The notes beneath the pieces are model-generated. The model was not told where the DNA came from. It searched no databases and saw only the letters and a list, made by a program, of their open reading frames with translations. From Bacillota bacterium (lineage in GTDB: Bacteria; Bacillota; UBA4882; UBA8346): DNA of 64,000 bases. Below, one piece after another: positions 7,399-17,683 of the stretch (the stretch's first letter is position 1; every line of letters begins with the position of its first letter). The stretch is taken from assembly GCA_023401925.1 (NCBI GenBank), contig JAEXDA010000037.1, positions 1 to 64,000 on the forward strand. The letters are read 5' to 3'. Made by a program: the position numbers and the translations under genes.

Positions 7399-9728
7399 GC
7401 AGTATTAAAAGCCTTTTGGTCTTAATTTCCGTAATAGCCGGGATTTTAGCCGGGGCGTGGATTCATATAAATCCCCTTTGGTGGTTGCTCCTATCTTTGG
7501 CTGCGGTAATCGCCCTTTTGTTACTTTTTGTTTTGAAGCGGCGGATCGGAGGCTTGCTGATCCTAACCGCCATCTTTTTCCTAAGCGGGTGTTGGTACAG
7601 TATATTTCATCAGCGGTACAACCTCTGGCTCCACATCAGTCAAACCTACCACCAGCAAAAGGTCAAGGTAACAGGGGTCCAGATACAACGCACTGAAGCC
7701 GCCCTTCACGGGGTTCGCTTTTTGTTGCAGACGGATTCCGGGGTTGGAAACGGTCCTCGGGGCAAAATCATGGTATATTACCGTGGCGCTTTGCCCGAAA
7801 ACACCTATGGCCGCAAGCTTCAAATTTATGGTAAATTCAAACTCAGTACCATCACTCGGACCAGATTCCCCAATTATCTCGAACAACAGGGCATTACCGG
7901 TAACTTATCAGCCGAAAACCCTCCATTTTTGATAAAAGGCCCGGGGTTACCTCGTCCCTATCTGTGGGCGGAGCGTATCCGGGAAAAGATGATCCACTCC
8001 GGGAAAAAAGTTTTATCCTCCGTCAACTCGCGGTTACTTCATGGAATGATTTTTAATGATGATTTAAGCTCCGAAGTCAGCGACAGAAACTTGGCAAACG
8101 AATTGCGCCGTACCGGTACGATCCATCTGATGTCGGTTTCCGGATTGCATGTGGGATTCTTGGTTATCGGGCTGACCTGGCTTTTGGGCCTTTTTCGAAT
8201 TCCGAAAAAGTTTCAAATTATACCCTTGGTCTTGGGGGTTGGTTTTTATATCCTGATGACCGGCATGGGGCCGCCGGTGTTACGGGCTGGAATCATGATG
8301 GTGATTTATGCGGTTGGAAATTTAATCGGCGCCGAGGCCAAGGATCAAGTCAGTCGATTAGCGTTAGCGGCCGTGGGGTTGCTAGGGTGGAATCCCTACT
8401 ATCTATTTCAGGTCGGATTTCAGCTTTCTTTTTTGGCAACCTTGGGAGTGGTCTGGCTTTTTCCGGTGTTGAAAGAATGTTTTCCGGTCCGGGGCCGGTT
8501 GGCAAAGCTTCTTTGGGAGGCGGTGCTGGTCTCTTTCGGAGCGCAGCTGATGGTGACTCCGCTGATCGTTCACTATTTCCAACTCATCGCTTGGTGTAGT
8601 CCGCTGGCTAATTTGTTATTCTTCCTGCCCTCGGAATTTGTGATCATCGGAGGACTTTTTGGAGAAGGAGTGGCTTTATCTTTGCCCGGAGTGGCTCATT
8701 GGATTTTGGTTGCGGTCGATTGGAACCTGACCGTCATCCGGTGGCTGGCCCATTTTTTGGCCGGTCAAAGCTGGGCGGCTTCTTGGTCCCCGGATTGGCC
8801 CTGGCCTTGGATCATTGCCTACTATTTAGCCTTGGTGTTGTTTCTCGATCTATCCCAACCGAATATGTTGACGAAAAAAAGGCTGGGGAATGCGGCATGG
8901 GTGATCTTAGGTACATTATGCCTGGTTAATTTGATTGTCTGGGCCGGTTTCTTTCAGTATGGTCAAAGGGGGTGCCTGGAATTTACAGTCATTGATGTCG
9001 GACAAGGAGATGCCTTGTTTATCCGGACGCCGGATGGGGTGAGCTTGTTGATGGATGGCGGTGATAAGGGAAAAGGCATTTCCAGGGTAACTCCTTTTTT
9101 GCGTTCGGTTGGAGTTACCAAGCTGGATTTGGTGATTGCATCCCATGGACACTCCGATCATATCAGCGGCTTAGCCGAAGTGTTGGAAGAGATTCCGACC
9201 GGGAAATTGTTTTTACCTGTCAATACCGACACGATAGCGGTTCAAGAGTTTTTAAGGCGGATCGGGATGGCCCATGTACCTTCGGAAAAAGTTTTCAGCG
9301 GGGAAAAATTCAAATTGGGAGCGGAAGTGACCGGAATGATTTTGAACCTGCCGGGAATGGATGACGAAAATGATTGCTCCTTAGTGGTTTTACTTCAGTA
9401 CGGCAAAAACAAATTGTTGTTAACAGGAGATCTGAGTGAGCAGGGCGAAACAATAATGGCCCGGAAATATCCGGCTATTTTACGGGCCTCGGTCTTAAAG
9501 GTCGGTCATCATGGCAGCAAGTATGCCAGTACCATGGGCTTTATTTCCCAGGTCAAGCCGAAGGTAGGAGTTATTTCAGCGGGAGCCGGGAACCGTTTTG
9601 GGCATCCGGCGGTCAGTACCCTGCGGCGGTTGCATTCTTTGGGGATTGATCTCTACCGGACCGACCGGCAGGGAAAAATAACAATCAGATTGTATGGGAA
9701 GGGTTTTACGGTTACGACTTATCAATAG
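7395..9728 (+). CDS. comEC: ComEC/Rec2 DNA uptake channel
   Basis: Inner-membrane channel for single-stranded DNA in natural transformation. The full-length 777-aa protein has N-terminal membrane helices and a soluble OB-like domain (1-200), a Competence membrane domain (about 220-500; LMSVSGLHVGF is diagnostic), and a C-terminal metallo-beta-lactamase-like domain (about 530-777) with DVGQGDALFI and the metal motif SHGHSDH near residues 580-587, plus VGHHGS. The metal ligands are present, so the nuclease-like domain looks intact. It is coupled to comEA. No other competence genes are in the window. Confidence 0.96.
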   Translation: MSSIKSLLVLISVIAGILAGAWIHINPLWWLLLSLAAVIALLLLFVLKRRIGGLLILTAIFFLSGCWYSIFHQRYNLWLHISQTYHQQKVKVTGVQIQRTEAALHGVRFLLQTDSGVGNGPRGKIMVYYRGALPENTYGRKLQIYGKFKLSTITRTRFPNYLEQQGITGNLSAENPPFLIKGPGLPRPYLWAERIREKMIHSGKKVLSSVNSRLLHGMIFNDDLSSEVSDRNLANELRRTGTIHLMSVSGLHVGFLVIGLTWLLGLFRIPKKFQIIPLVLGVGFYILMTGMGPPVLRAGIMMVIYAVGNLIGAEAKDQVSRLALAAVGLLGWNPYYLFQVGFQLSFLATLGVVWLFPVLKECFPVRGRLAKLLWEAVLVSFGAQLMVTPLIVHYFQLIAWCSPLANLLFFLPSEFVIIGGLFGEGVALSLPGVAHWILVAVDWNLTVIRWLAHFLAGQSWAASWSPDWPWPWIIAYYLALVLFLDLSQPNMLTKKRLGNAAWVILGTLCLVNLIVWAGFFQYGQRGCLEFTVIDVGQGDALFIRTPDGVSLLMDGGDKGKGISRVTPFLRSVGVTKLDLVIASHGHSDHISGLAEVLEEIPTGKLFLPVNTDTIAVQEFLRRIGMAHVPSEKVFSGEKFKLGAEVTGMILNLPGMDDENDCSLVVLLQYGKNKLLLTGDLSEQGETIMARKYPAILRASVLKVGHHGSKYASTMGFISQVKPKVGVISAGAGNRFGHPAVSTLRRLHSLGIDLYRTDRQGKITIRLYGKGFTVTTYQ

Positions 9729-9746
9729 CATTACCGTGCTATTGAT
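9721..9746 (+). terminator. Hairpin at the end of comEC
   Basis: A 10-bp perfect stem (ATCAATAGCA/TGCTATTGAT) with a 6-nt loop spans the comEC stop codon and is followed by only a short T-run. It may give partial termination before holA. Confidence 0.45.
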
Positions 9747-9779
9747 TTTCGGCTTAAAAAGAGTGGAAGGTGACTTTGG

Positions 9780-10775
9780 ATGACGCGGGCGGATTTTGTG
9801 AAGCAGGTCACGGAAGGCCGGTTGTTGCCGGTTTATTTGTTTTTGGGAGAAGAGCGGTTGTTTCATGAAGAATTGTTGAAGTCGGTACTCAATAAAATTC
9901 TCTCCCCCGAAGATCAACCATTTAATTCTATGCGAATAGACGCGGGAGAGACAGAGTCCGGCGAACTCATACGCAATCTGGAGACTCCCCCTTTTTGGGG
10001 AGGCGCCCGCCTCATTCATCTGGATAACCTGGAAGACGGGGTATCCGGTATTGAGGAAGCGGTCTTAAAAGGCATCGGCAATATGGCCGACGGTGTTTAT
10101 TTTATCGTATCCGCCAAAAAATTGGACGGCCGTAAAAAGGTTCACCAGGAGATTCAAAAACGTCTTACCGTAGTGGACTGCAATAAGCTTTCCAAGGGGG
10201 ACTTGCCGGTTTGGACCAAACAGCGGGCTGAAAAGATGGGGCTCAAACTAACCCCGGTGCAGATAACTAAAATTGGACAGCGTTTAGGTCCGGATTTGCT
10301 GCGAACCCGCACCGAATTGGAGAAGATCAAAATGTTTATGGGAGCAAACATTCATCTGGCCGATGAGGATCTGGACCGGCTGGTTCCGGAAACCCCCGAA
10401 CCGGATATCTTTGGTTTGATTGACGCGGTCGCCGATGGAAATCCCCGGCTGGGATTGCCGCGTCTGGAAGATTTATTAAACGCCGGGGAAAACGAGATTA
10501 AAATTTTGGCGACCCTCTCCCGCCAGTTCCGGAATATCACTGCGGCCTATGAGGGGAGGAACCAGGGGTTGAATGCCAAGATGCTCGCCACGATGCTGGG
10601 GATTAACCCCTATGTGGCGGAGAAAAGCTTTGCCCAATCGGGGCGGTTTACTCTGAAGGAGCTGGCTAGAATCATGGAAAGACTGCTTATGGCCGATTTC
10701 CGCATGAAAACCGGCCAGCGGGAACCGCGGCTGGAATTGGAACTGACCGTGGTGGAAATTTGTATGGCCCGGTGA
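9780..10775 (+). CDS. holA: DNA polymerase III delta subunit
   Basis: Clamp-loader delta subunit, which opens the beta clamp. 331 aa, standard length. It has the N-terminal AAA-like fold (VYLFLGEERLFHEELLK), a central segment (GDLPVWTKQRAEKMGL), DIFGLIDAVADGN, and a C-terminal helical collar. The position directly after comEC is conserved in many Firmicutes. GAAGGTGACTTTGG precedes the ATG. Confidence 0.94.
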   Translation: MTRADFVKQVTEGRLLPVYLFLGEERLFHEELLKSVLNKILSPEDQPFNSMRIDAGETESGELIRNLETPPFWGGARLIHLDNLEDGVSGIEEAVLKGIGNMADGVYFIVSAKKLDGRKKVHQEIQKRLTVVDCNKLSKGDLPVWTKQRAEKMGLKLTPVQITKIGQRLGPDLLRTRTELEKIKMFMGANIHLADEDLDRLVPETPEPDIFGLIDAVADGNPRLGLPRLEDLLNAGENEIKILATLSRQFRNITAAYEGRNQGLNAKMLATMLGINPYVAEKSFAQSGRFTLKELARIMERLLMADFRMKTGQREPRLELELTVVEICMAR

Positions 10776-11233
10776 TGGAGGTGTCTTGATTTTCCGTGAA
10801 TGCCTCTAAGAATATTAGAAAGTTTTTGACATCCTTACCAGCGATATCGGGGAATGTTTTTACGTTTTCCCCGTAAAACAATAGGAGTTCCACGGTAAGA
10901 GGGACCCATCAGTCCCTCCTTGAAGCCTATCAGTTTGTAATCCAACGTTTTTCCCCTCGCTTTCTCTATAAGAAGTTTGTATCGCGAACCCACTAAAAAT
11001 AATAAAACCGTTTAAAAATCCGAAAAATAACAAAATCGTTTAGAATCTCTTTATATATCTATAAAAATTTTTTTATTTACTTTATGTCTAAATTTATCTT
11101 CAGAAATTCCGAAAACTAAAAGGTAAAGTTTGGTGTAATTTTTAATTTAATTTAATTTTTGTAGAAATTAAATTCAAACAATTGGTTTTGTACTTAAATT
11201 TAAATATTTAGAAAATAATCGGAGGATCACAAA
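10776..11233. other. Intergenic region upstream of the chemoreceptor gene
   Basis: About 460 bases with no gene. The left part has a hairpin GAGGGAC/GTCCCTC (10899-10918, 6-nt loop), possibly terminating holA though no T-run follows. The right 250 bases are strongly AT-rich and contain the sigma-28-like promoter at 11089 and a GGAGGATC ribosome binding site at 11221. Confidence 0.5.
11089..11115 (+). promoter_or_regulatory. Sigma-28 (SigD)-type promoter for the chemoreceptor
   Basis: TAAA (11089-11092), exactly 15 nt, then TCCGAAAA (11108-11115), which matches 6 of 8 positions of the GCCGATAA-type -10. The spacing is identical to the candidate at 46804 before flgB. SigD control of chemoreceptors is usual in Firmicutes. 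The AT-rich setting raises the chance of a random match. Confidence 0.45.
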
Positions 11234-12931
11234 TTGAAATTTCAAGCGCTAAGAAAGCTCGTACAGGATGTTTTAAATTTTCTCATGACTCCATTACGGA
11301 ATTTATTATCGAAAATGAAAGTATTCCATCAAATTTTGCTTATTATTACAGTGATGGTCTTTTTTTTACTGCTTGAAGGGTATCTGGGGTTAAGAATGAT
11401 TGGACAAATGCGGGATATAACCCATAACGTGTTCCAGGCGAGCCTAACCGGGTACCAGAGCATTATCGGCGCGAATCAGGATGTCGAGCGAATCCGTCAA
11501 CAACTTGCCGATAATTTGATAAGTCATCAAACTTTCATTATAACTGCCAACACTCTCGAAACAGTGGCTAATGATTATTCAAACTTCCCAAATGAAGTTA
11601 AGCAAATTAATACTTCGCTCGATACGATAAAGGGATATTCGGGGCAAGTTTTATCACCGGATAGTTACATGGATATCAGCCGTTCCTTGCATATGATTAT
11701 TATGAGCTTAAATTCAATTCAAGCTCAAGTATCGACCAACGCGATCCAGACGATGAATAGCGGGAACGCCTTTTTTCGTGAATCCCAGTTCAGCACCACA
11801 TTGATTTTAATTATCAGTATCTTGATTTCCATTACTATCGGACTACTGGCTGCAGCTATGATTTCCGGACCGTTGAAGGAGATGGCGGTCAAGATCAAGG
11901 CCTTAGCTGCAGGCGATTTAACTCAAACTTTAAACACCAAAGGTTCGCAGGAAATCAATCAGGTGGTAGAAGGACTTAACCAAGCCTTAGTCAGTTTACG
12001 CCGGTTGGTCGGCGATATTAATGAGCATGCCCAAATGCTCTCTTTGGCCAGTAATGAACTCCGGGATGCTTCAATGAATTCCGGCCGGGCTGCCGGAGAG
12101 GTGGCTTCGGTAATCGAGGAGTTGACGAAAGCTTCTTCCGAGCAGGCTGGTCAAGTTGAGCAAACGGCTCATACCATTAATGAACTGGGCCAATTGGTAA
12201 GAACCGTGTCCGGGGATACAACCCATATGGCTTCGATGTCGGAAAAGATAGCTTCCTCAGCCAATATCGGCCAGAAAGTGACCGGTGACATAGCCTCGGA
12301 AATGAACAATCTCTATGAAACCACTCAAAAGATTAATGAAGTGATGAATGAAATGAATCAGGCTTCCGCCGAAATCAATGAAGTTGCTTCGCTGATTGGA
12401 AATGTTGCAGAGCAAACCGCATTACTATCTTTAAATGCGGCGATTGAAGCGGCCCGCGCCGGGGAACATGGGAAAGGATTCAGCGTTGTTGCCACGGAGA
12501 CCGGAAAATTGGCCGATCAATCCAAACAGGCCTCCCAAAAAATCAGTAATTTGGTGAAGCAAATGATCGATCGGAGTGAAAATGCAACAGTGGTTATTAA
12601 ACAAGGGATTGAGAAGGCACAGGAGAGTCGAACCCTAACCACTCAAGCAACCGGTACTTTTGGATCGATTTTTAAGGAACTTGGCGAGGTCCTAAACGAA
12701 ATCAATAAAGTCGCCGGATCGGCCCAACAAATGGCGGAACGGAACGAAGCTATGATTGGCGCCGTAACACACCTGGCTTCAATCAGTGAAGAGGGTCTGG
12801 CAAGTACTGAAGAAGTCGCTGCTTCCGTAGAAGAACAGAGCGCCGGTGCTGAAGAGGTCGCCTCGTTGGCTGAAAATTTAGCGACTTTGGCGGATAATTT
12901 GAAGCAATCGACAACGACATTTCGAATTTGA
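11234..12931 (+). CDS. Methyl-accepting chemotaxis protein
   Basis: Transmembrane chemoreceptor that controls CheA. The 565-aa protein has an N-terminal cytoplasmic tail, TM1 (about 34-52), a roughly 130-residue helical external sensor of four-helix-bundle type, TM2 (about 190-213), HAMP (ISGPLKEMAVKIKALAAGDL), and a long coiled-coil signalling domain with the hairpin tip NAAIEAARAGEHGKGFSVV. Start TTG 11234 with GGAGGATC upstream. It is followed after 18 bp by the YesM-type kinase gene, so it probably reports on the same substrate as the sulfated-sugar import module. Confidence 0.94.
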   Translation: MKFQALRKLVQDVLNFLMTPLRNLLSKMKVFHQILLIITVMVFFLLLEGYLGLRMIGQMRDITHNVFQASLTGYQSIIGANQDVERIRQQLADNLISHQTFIITANTLETVANDYSNFPNEVKQINTSLDTIKGYSGQVLSPDSYMDISRSLHMIIMSLNSIQAQVSTNAIQTMNSGNAFFRESQFSTTLILIISILISITIGLLAAAMISGPLKEMAVKIKALAAGDLTQTLNTKGSQEINQVVEGLNQALVSLRRLVGDINEHAQMLSLASNELRDASMNSGRAAGEVASVIEELTKASSEQAGQVEQTAHTINELGQLVRTVSGDTTHMASMSEKIASSANIGQKVTGDIASEMNNLYETTQKINEVMNEMNQASAEINEVASLIGNVAEQTALLSLNAAIEAARAGEHGKGFSVVATETGKLADQSKQASQKISNLVKQMIDRSENATVVIKQGIEKAQESRTLTTQATGTFGSIFKELGEVLNEINKVAGSAQQMAERNEAMIGAVTHLASISEEGLASTEEVAASVEEQSAGAEEVASLAENLATLADNLKQSTTTFRI

Positions 12932-12949
12932 TTGTCATGAGGTAATTCA

Positions 12950-14770
12950 TTGAAGAGCCTGTTTATTCAGAAAAGCAGTATTCAACACCGCTTAATCATC
13001 TCCTACTTTCTTTTAATCGGGATGATTGTTGGCATCATCGGGATCACGCTTTATAAAGGATCGGAACTGATTATTGAGCAACAGGTTGGTCAATCCAGGT
13101 TGGAAGTGTTGGAACAGGTTGGGCGCAATTTAAATGGGATCATTGATGAAATTACTTCCGCCTCCAATCTTTTGTATTTTAACGATGATCTTAACAATAT
13201 CATCCGGAGGCCTCCCTCCGGGGACTCTTACCAGCGGTTGACCGAAGCGAGTCGGGTTCTGGAGATCTTTTCACAAAATACCTATTCCTTCGATACCTTG
13301 GATTATTATACAGTGCTCTATTCCTTTAAAGGCAAAGCATACACGTCTTGGATTAATGACCTTTATAATTTTAGCAGTATCGGTAGATATCCCTGGTTTT
13401 CTGAAGTCAGCCGAAAAAACGGCAAAATTTTATGGGTCAGCACATTTAATGATCGGCTGGGTTATGGTGAGGACAAAAATGTTTTTTCAGCAGCCCGGTT
13501 AATGAAAGATTATTATAGTGACAAACCCATAGGGATACTGTTATTGAATGTGGATGAGAAAGTAATCCGGAATACCTATCAAAGCGCGTTAGGGGAAGGT
13601 CATCACATTTATGTGGTGGATCAATGGGGAAAGATCGTTTCTGACTCTGACTCGGTTAGACTCGGCAGAAATATTAGCGGAGAAGGAAATTGGCGGCGTA
13701 TTAAAAAAGAGCGGTTTTCCGGCAATTTTACCCAAGTAAGGGAAAATCGTAAATTACTCTATAGTTATTTACCGATCCCTAAAACAGGATGGTTTTTGGT
13801 GGAAGAAGTTTCCGTGGATCGCCTGTTGGTTCCTATGAAACAGAAAATGAAATATTTAATTCTCGGATTGTTGATCTTTTGCCTGATGTTTGGATTTGTT
13901 TTTTCTTACGCCCAGGCGCGGCGGATTAGCCTGCCGATCCGGCAATTACATTATGCCATGCGGGAGGTTGAAGGCGGGAACTTACAGGCTGTATCTGAAG
14001 TTCACGGTTCGGATGAAATTGGAGATTTGAGTGACGGTTTTAATCAAATGGTGGATCAGATTCAACACCTGTTAAAAGATCTTCAAGAACAGTGCCGCTT
14101 AAAACGCCAACTTGAATTGGAATTCCTACAGGCAGAGATTAATCCCCATTTTTTATATAATACCTTGACTTCCATTCGTTTCATGGTCGAAATGGGGGAA
14201 AACAAGGGCGCTCAGGCCATGTTGCTGGCTTTGGGGCGTCTGTTACAGAGAACTATTGGCAATAGTGATGAACTCATTAGGCTTCGGGAAGAATTGGCAA
14301 TTTTAAAAGACTATGTTTTAATCCAGCAAGTGCGTTATCCGGATAAATTTGAGCTCGAGCTGGAATTTCCCGAAGAATTACTTGAATTTCAGATTCCCAA
14401 ATTGATTTTGCAACCCATGGTTGAAAATGCTATTTTCCATGGCATAGAACCGAAGGTTGATAAAGGCCGGATTGTAATCACCGGCAAGCGGCAAGACAAT
14501 GATTTAATCATAGAAGTCAGTGATAATGGGGTTGGGATGACGGAAGAACAGCTTAGTTTATTATGGCAAATGGGAAAACCGTCAGAGCGGACATTTAGTA
14601 AAATTGGGGTTGTGAATGTACATCAACGGTTGGTTCTCAACTTTGGTCCGGGGTATGGGTTAAAAATCGGCAGCGTGCTGAACCAGGGAACTACAGCATG
14701 GTTGCGTTTACCTGCGGTAGAGATTCCCCCAAAGGACGGTGGCTTTTTTGAAAATCATGATTGTGGATGA
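12950..14770 (+). CDS. YesM-type sensor histidine kinase
   Basis: 606 aa. TM1 (about 13-31), a large external Cache-like sensor (about 35-295), TM2 (about 299-322), HAMP (RRISLPIRQLHYAMREVEGG), a His_kinase domain with His400 in AEINPHFLYNTL, and an HATPase domain (QPMVENAIFHG, VSDNGVGM). Members of this family sense extracytoplasmic saccharides, often through a binding protein, and activate AraC-type regulators that switch on ABC importers. The partner gene follows with a 32-nt overlap. Start TTG with GAGGTAATTCA upstream. Confidence 0.94.
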   Translation: MKSLFIQKSSIQHRLIISYFLLIGMIVGIIGITLYKGSELIIEQQVGQSRLEVLEQVGRNLNGIIDEITSASNLLYFNDDLNNIIRRPPSGDSYQRLTEASRVLEIFSQNTYSFDTLDYYTVLYSFKGKAYTSWINDLYNFSSIGRYPWFSEVSRKNGKILWVSTFNDRLGYGEDKNVFSAARLMKDYYSDKPIGILLLNVDEKVIRNTYQSALGEGHHIYVVDQWGKIVSDSDSVRLGRNISGEGNWRRIKKERFSGNFTQVRENRKLLYSYLPIPKTGWFLVEEVSVDRLLVPMKQKMKYLILGLLIFCLMFGFVFSYAQARRISLPIRQLHYAMREVEGGNLQAVSEVHGSDEIGDLSDGFNQMVDQIQHLLKDLQEQCRLKRQLELEFLQAEINPHFLYNTLTSIRFMVEMGENKGAQAMLLALGRLLQRTIGNSDELIRLREELAILKDYVLIQQVRYPDKFELELEFPEELLEFQIPKLILQPMVENAIFHGIEPKVDKGRIVITGKRQDNDLIIEVSDNGVGMTEEQLSLLWQMGKPSERTFSKIGVVNVHQRLVLNFGPGYGLKIGSVLNQGTTAWLRLPAVEIPPKDGGFFENHDCG

Positions 14771-16262
14771 TGAGAAACCGATTCGTCAATGGTTTCGATT
14801 TTGTATCGAAAAGAGCTCCGGGGATTATCAAATCGTCGGTGAAGCTTCGAACGGCTTGGAAGCCCTGAACGTTTTCGAAGAATCTCATCCGGATCTGGTG
14901 ATAACCGATATTAAAATGCCGGCCATGGATGGTTTTGAATTCATCAAGCGGTTGAAAGCCAGAGCCCCGGAAACGGATATTGTCATTTTAACTTGTTATA
15001 CTGAATTTGCTTTGGCTCGCGAGGCTATTAAGCTTGGAGCCTTTGATTATATTCCTAAAGTTGAAGTTCAGGATCAAGATATCCTGGAGTTATTGGAACG
15101 GTTGGAACAAAAACGCCGGGAACAAAACAGCAAAAATAATGGCCGAAAGGACATTTTTTTGCTGTTGGATTCCCCCAAAGACGGGATGGCTCAGAAAGAA
15201 ATCAATGATAAATTACTGCAAGCCGGCATGGATCTGACAAACCGGACTTATGCGGTGTTTGCTGTCAGTTTAAGTCAAAAGTTGGTCGAATTGGACGATG
15301 CATTCATTAAGCAAACTACCATCGGAGATTTTCTCCGGATTAAAAGCGGGCTCAATCAATGGTGGCTGCTGGGGATCATCAATCAGAATTTAGCGACTTG
15401 GGAGAAAAATCAATATATAGAAAAGCTTCAAGAAAGATTAGCTTGTGCTGTTGGAATGAGCCAGTCCTATACTAATCTGGATAATCTGCCCAAGGCTTTC
15501 AAAGAAGCTTTTCGTGCCATGGAGCTTTGTTTTTTTCATGGTCCAAGCAGGTTGGTGAAGGACAATATGCAGTCGAAGGGGGTTGGGAACCAGTTTCAAG
15601 ACAAAATTGCTGAATTGCAGAAAAGTTTATTGCAACAGATGAATCAGGGAAATGGCGCCGAGATTCTCAATTGTATCGCTTCCATTTTGAAATATTTACA
15701 AAATGGATCCGCGGAAGATTTCCGGTATCTGCGCCAAGTTTGCAGTGAAATTCTAGCAATGTTGTCAGCAAGAGTACGTTCGGCAGGGAACGGCCATCAG
15801 ATTACCGAGCTGGATTTGGAAAATCTGCTGGAAAAGGGCTTTTTTGAAGATCTTCAACAGGGAGTGCTCGAAACTTCGGAAAAACTGGTTAACCTGATGG
15901 TTATCCCGGAAAATACTTATTCAGCCGTTGTCAAAGACACCTTGCGCTACATCAAGGAACATTGTTGTGAAGGGATTTCCCTCCATGAAGTCGCTTTAAA
16001 TGTTCACGTCAATCCTAATTATTTATGCCAGCTTTTTAAAAATGAAACCGGGGAAAATTTTAGCTTCTACCTTACGGAGCTGAGATTGGAAAAAGCCAAA
16101 GAATTATTGAGTTCGTCTGATTTAAAATTGTACGAGATCGCAGAACAAGTGGGTTATCCCAATATGAGCTATTTTTCCCGCATTTTTAAGAAGTTTACGG
16201 GTAAGACACCGGTTGATTATCGAAACAGCTTCCGACAACTGAATATAAGTAAAAAAATCTGA
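14739..16262 (+). CDS. YesN-type response regulator with AraC DNA-binding domain
   Basis: 507 aa. The receiver (about 1-125) has phosphoacceptor Asp57 in VITDIKMPAMDG; a middle region of ~250 residues is typical of YesN proteins; the C-terminal pair of AraC helix-turn-helix motifs (about 400-500) contains ISLHEVALNVHVNPNYLCQL and YEIAEQVGYPNMSYFSRIF. It should activate the ABC importer and sulfatase genes that follow. The start could be GTG 14739 or, with better spacing from AAAGGA, TTG 14748. The long overlap with the kinase gene implies tight coupling. Confidence 0.94.
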   Translation: MAFLKIMIVDDEKPIRQWFRFCIEKSSGDYQIVGEASNGLEALNVFEESHPDLVITDIKMPAMDGFEFIKRLKARAPETDIVILTCYTEFALAREAIKLGAFDYIPKVEVQDQDILELLERLEQKRREQNSKNNGRKDIFLLLDSPKDGMAQKEINDKLLQAGMDLTNRTYAVFAVSLSQKLVELDDAFIKQTTIGDFLRIKSGLNQWWLLGIINQNLATWEKNQYIEKLQERLACAVGMSQSYTNLDNLPKAFKEAFRAMELCFFHGPSRLVKDNMQSKGVGNQFQDKIAELQKSLLQQMNQGNGAEILNCIASILKYLQNGSAEDFRYLRQVCSEILAMLSARVRSAGNGHQITELDLENLLEKGFFEDLQQGVLETSEKLVNLMVIPENTYSAVVKDTLRYIKEHCCEGISLHEVALNVHVNPNYLCQLFKNETGENFSFYLTELRLEKAKELLSSSDLKLYEIAEQVGYPNMSYFSRIFKKFTGKTPVDYRNSFRQLNISKKI

Positions 16263-16333
16263 AGTTTTGAATACTTCGGTAGGGTTTTAAAAGAAGATCT
16301 GAAAAAAAGTAAAAAAGACATTATTATTGTTAA

Positions 16334-16382
16334 TTCCATTTTGGTATTTTATTTTTTATAATGAAAGCAATCGAAATTCGAT
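16334..16382 (+). promoter_or_regulatory. Promoter and palindrome before the ABC importer
   Basis: TATAAT at 16357-16362, with a weak -35 TTCCAT 17 nt upstream (16334-16339), as expected for an activated promoter. Just downstream, ATCGAAATTCGAT (16370-16382) is a 13-bp perfect palindrome that could be an operator. Confidence 0.5.
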
Positions 16383-16397
16383 AGGGAGGCTTATTCG

Positions 16398-17672
16398 ATG
16401 GGAAAAAGAAGATGGACAATGCTGATTGTTGTGATGTTGATTACACTGATCGCAGTTGCGGGCTCCAGTATCACGAGCGCAGATAATCAAATTGTACTGA
16501 AGTTTTGGAAAGGTGGCAACGATGTTATCTGGCACGATTATTACTTGAATTTATTTAAGGAATATGAAGCTACACATCCTAACATCAAGATTGAGTTTGC
16601 TGAAGCGCCCTTCGGGAATGCCATTGATACCAAACTGAATACTGCTTATGCCAGTGACACCAGCCCGGATATTATTCACCATGCGTTAAACTCCATAGCA
16701 ATACGGGCTGAAAAAGGGCAGTATGAACCCTTGGATAGCTATATTTCCCGGTGGAAAGACAAAAACGACATTCTAGACAACGTCTATGAAATGGGCCGTT
16801 ATAAAAAGAAAATCTATGGTTTGGGCATTTACCCGACACCAGCGGTCTTTGCGTACCGGAAAGACTTCTTTAAAGAAGCCGGTTTAGATCCGGATAAGCC
16901 TCCGACGAATTGGCAGGAATTGGCTGCTGATGCCGTAAAACTGACCAAACGCGATGGCAAAATCGTGACCCGCGCCGGTTTAAACATGCCGATTGATGAG
17001 ATTAAGTTTTTGCAGCCCTTTGCTTTTCAAGCCGGTGGAAATTTCGTGGATAAAAACGGCAATCCTACATTTGATGACGCCGGATATGTAGAAGCTTTGA
17101 CGTATCTCACCGACCTCTTTAAGAACAAACAAGTTGCGATCGAACAAACCAAGGACCGTGAAAACCAGCAGAGCCTCTTTGCGGTGAATAAAGCGGCTAT
17201 GTCGATTGTTCAACCGACCTGGATTGCCCAATTGCTCAAAAATGATCCGTCTTTGAAAGATAAGATCGGTTTCATCAACATGAAAAGGAAAAAAGCCGCT
17301 ATCTGGAGCGGATGCGAACTACTTTTCATTAGTTCCGAAAGCAAACATAAAAAAGAGTCCTGGGAACTGATCCAATTCATAATGAATAAACAGGAGATGT
17401 GGAACCGTTACAAAACCACCAAATGCCCGGTGGTCCGGAAATCCTTACAGGAACAATATGCTAACGATGATCCGTTCATTAATAAAGTGCTTTTGGATGC
17501 GATCAGCGTCGGGCAAGGTGCTCCCAAAACCATGTGGTCTCAGTTATATGTTTATAAATATCTACCGCAGGCGCAACAGGAAGCCTTTTACGGTATGAAA
17601 ACCCCGAAACAAGCATTAAAGGATAATTTAGATTTGTTGCAAGCGGAGATTAAAGCTTCAAACATGAAGTAA
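16398..17672 (+). CDS. Sugar ABC transporter substrate-binding protein (family 1)
   Basis: 424 aa, MalE/UgpB-like solute-binding protein that delivers oligosaccharide to the permeases encoded next. A signal peptide (about 1-29) ends in GSSITSA with no cysteine, so the protein is not a lipoprotein. The body has family-1 features (LKFWKGGND, YASDTSPDIIHH, YGLGIYPTPAVFAYRKDFF, PPTNWQELAADA). GGGAGG upstream of the ATG is strong. With the YesMN pair before it and the sulfatase after it, the ligand is probably a sulfated or complex carbohydrate; the sequence does not specify which. Confidence 0.93.
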   Translation: MGKRRWTMLIVVMLITLIAVAGSSITSADNQIVLKFWKGGNDVIWHDYYLNLFKEYEATHPNIKIEFAEAPFGNAIDTKLNTAYASDTSPDIIHHALNSIAIRAEKGQYEPLDSYISRWKDKNDILDNVYEMGRYKKKIYGLGIYPTPAVFAYRKDFFKEAGLDPDKPPTNWQELAADAVKLTKRDGKIVTRAGLNMPIDEIKFLQPFAFQAGGNFVDKNGNPTFDDAGYVEALTYLTDLFKNKQVAIEQTKDRENQQSLFAVNKAAMSIVQPTWIAQLLKNDPSLKDKIGFINMKRKKAAIWSGCELLFISSESKHKKESWELIQFIMNKQEMWNRYKTTKCPVVRKSLQEQYANDDPFINKVLLDAISVGQGAPKTMWSQLYVYKYLPQAQQEAFYGMKTPKQALKDNLDLLQAEIKASNMK

Positions 17673-17683
17673 GTTCAAAAAAA

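Noticed and set aside
10850..10920. Possible riboswitch before the chemoreceptor gene
   Set aside because: Two hairpins are present, but none of the conserved cores of known riboswitches (including c-di-GMP classes) could be recognised, and they lie over 300 nt from the gene, nearer to holA.
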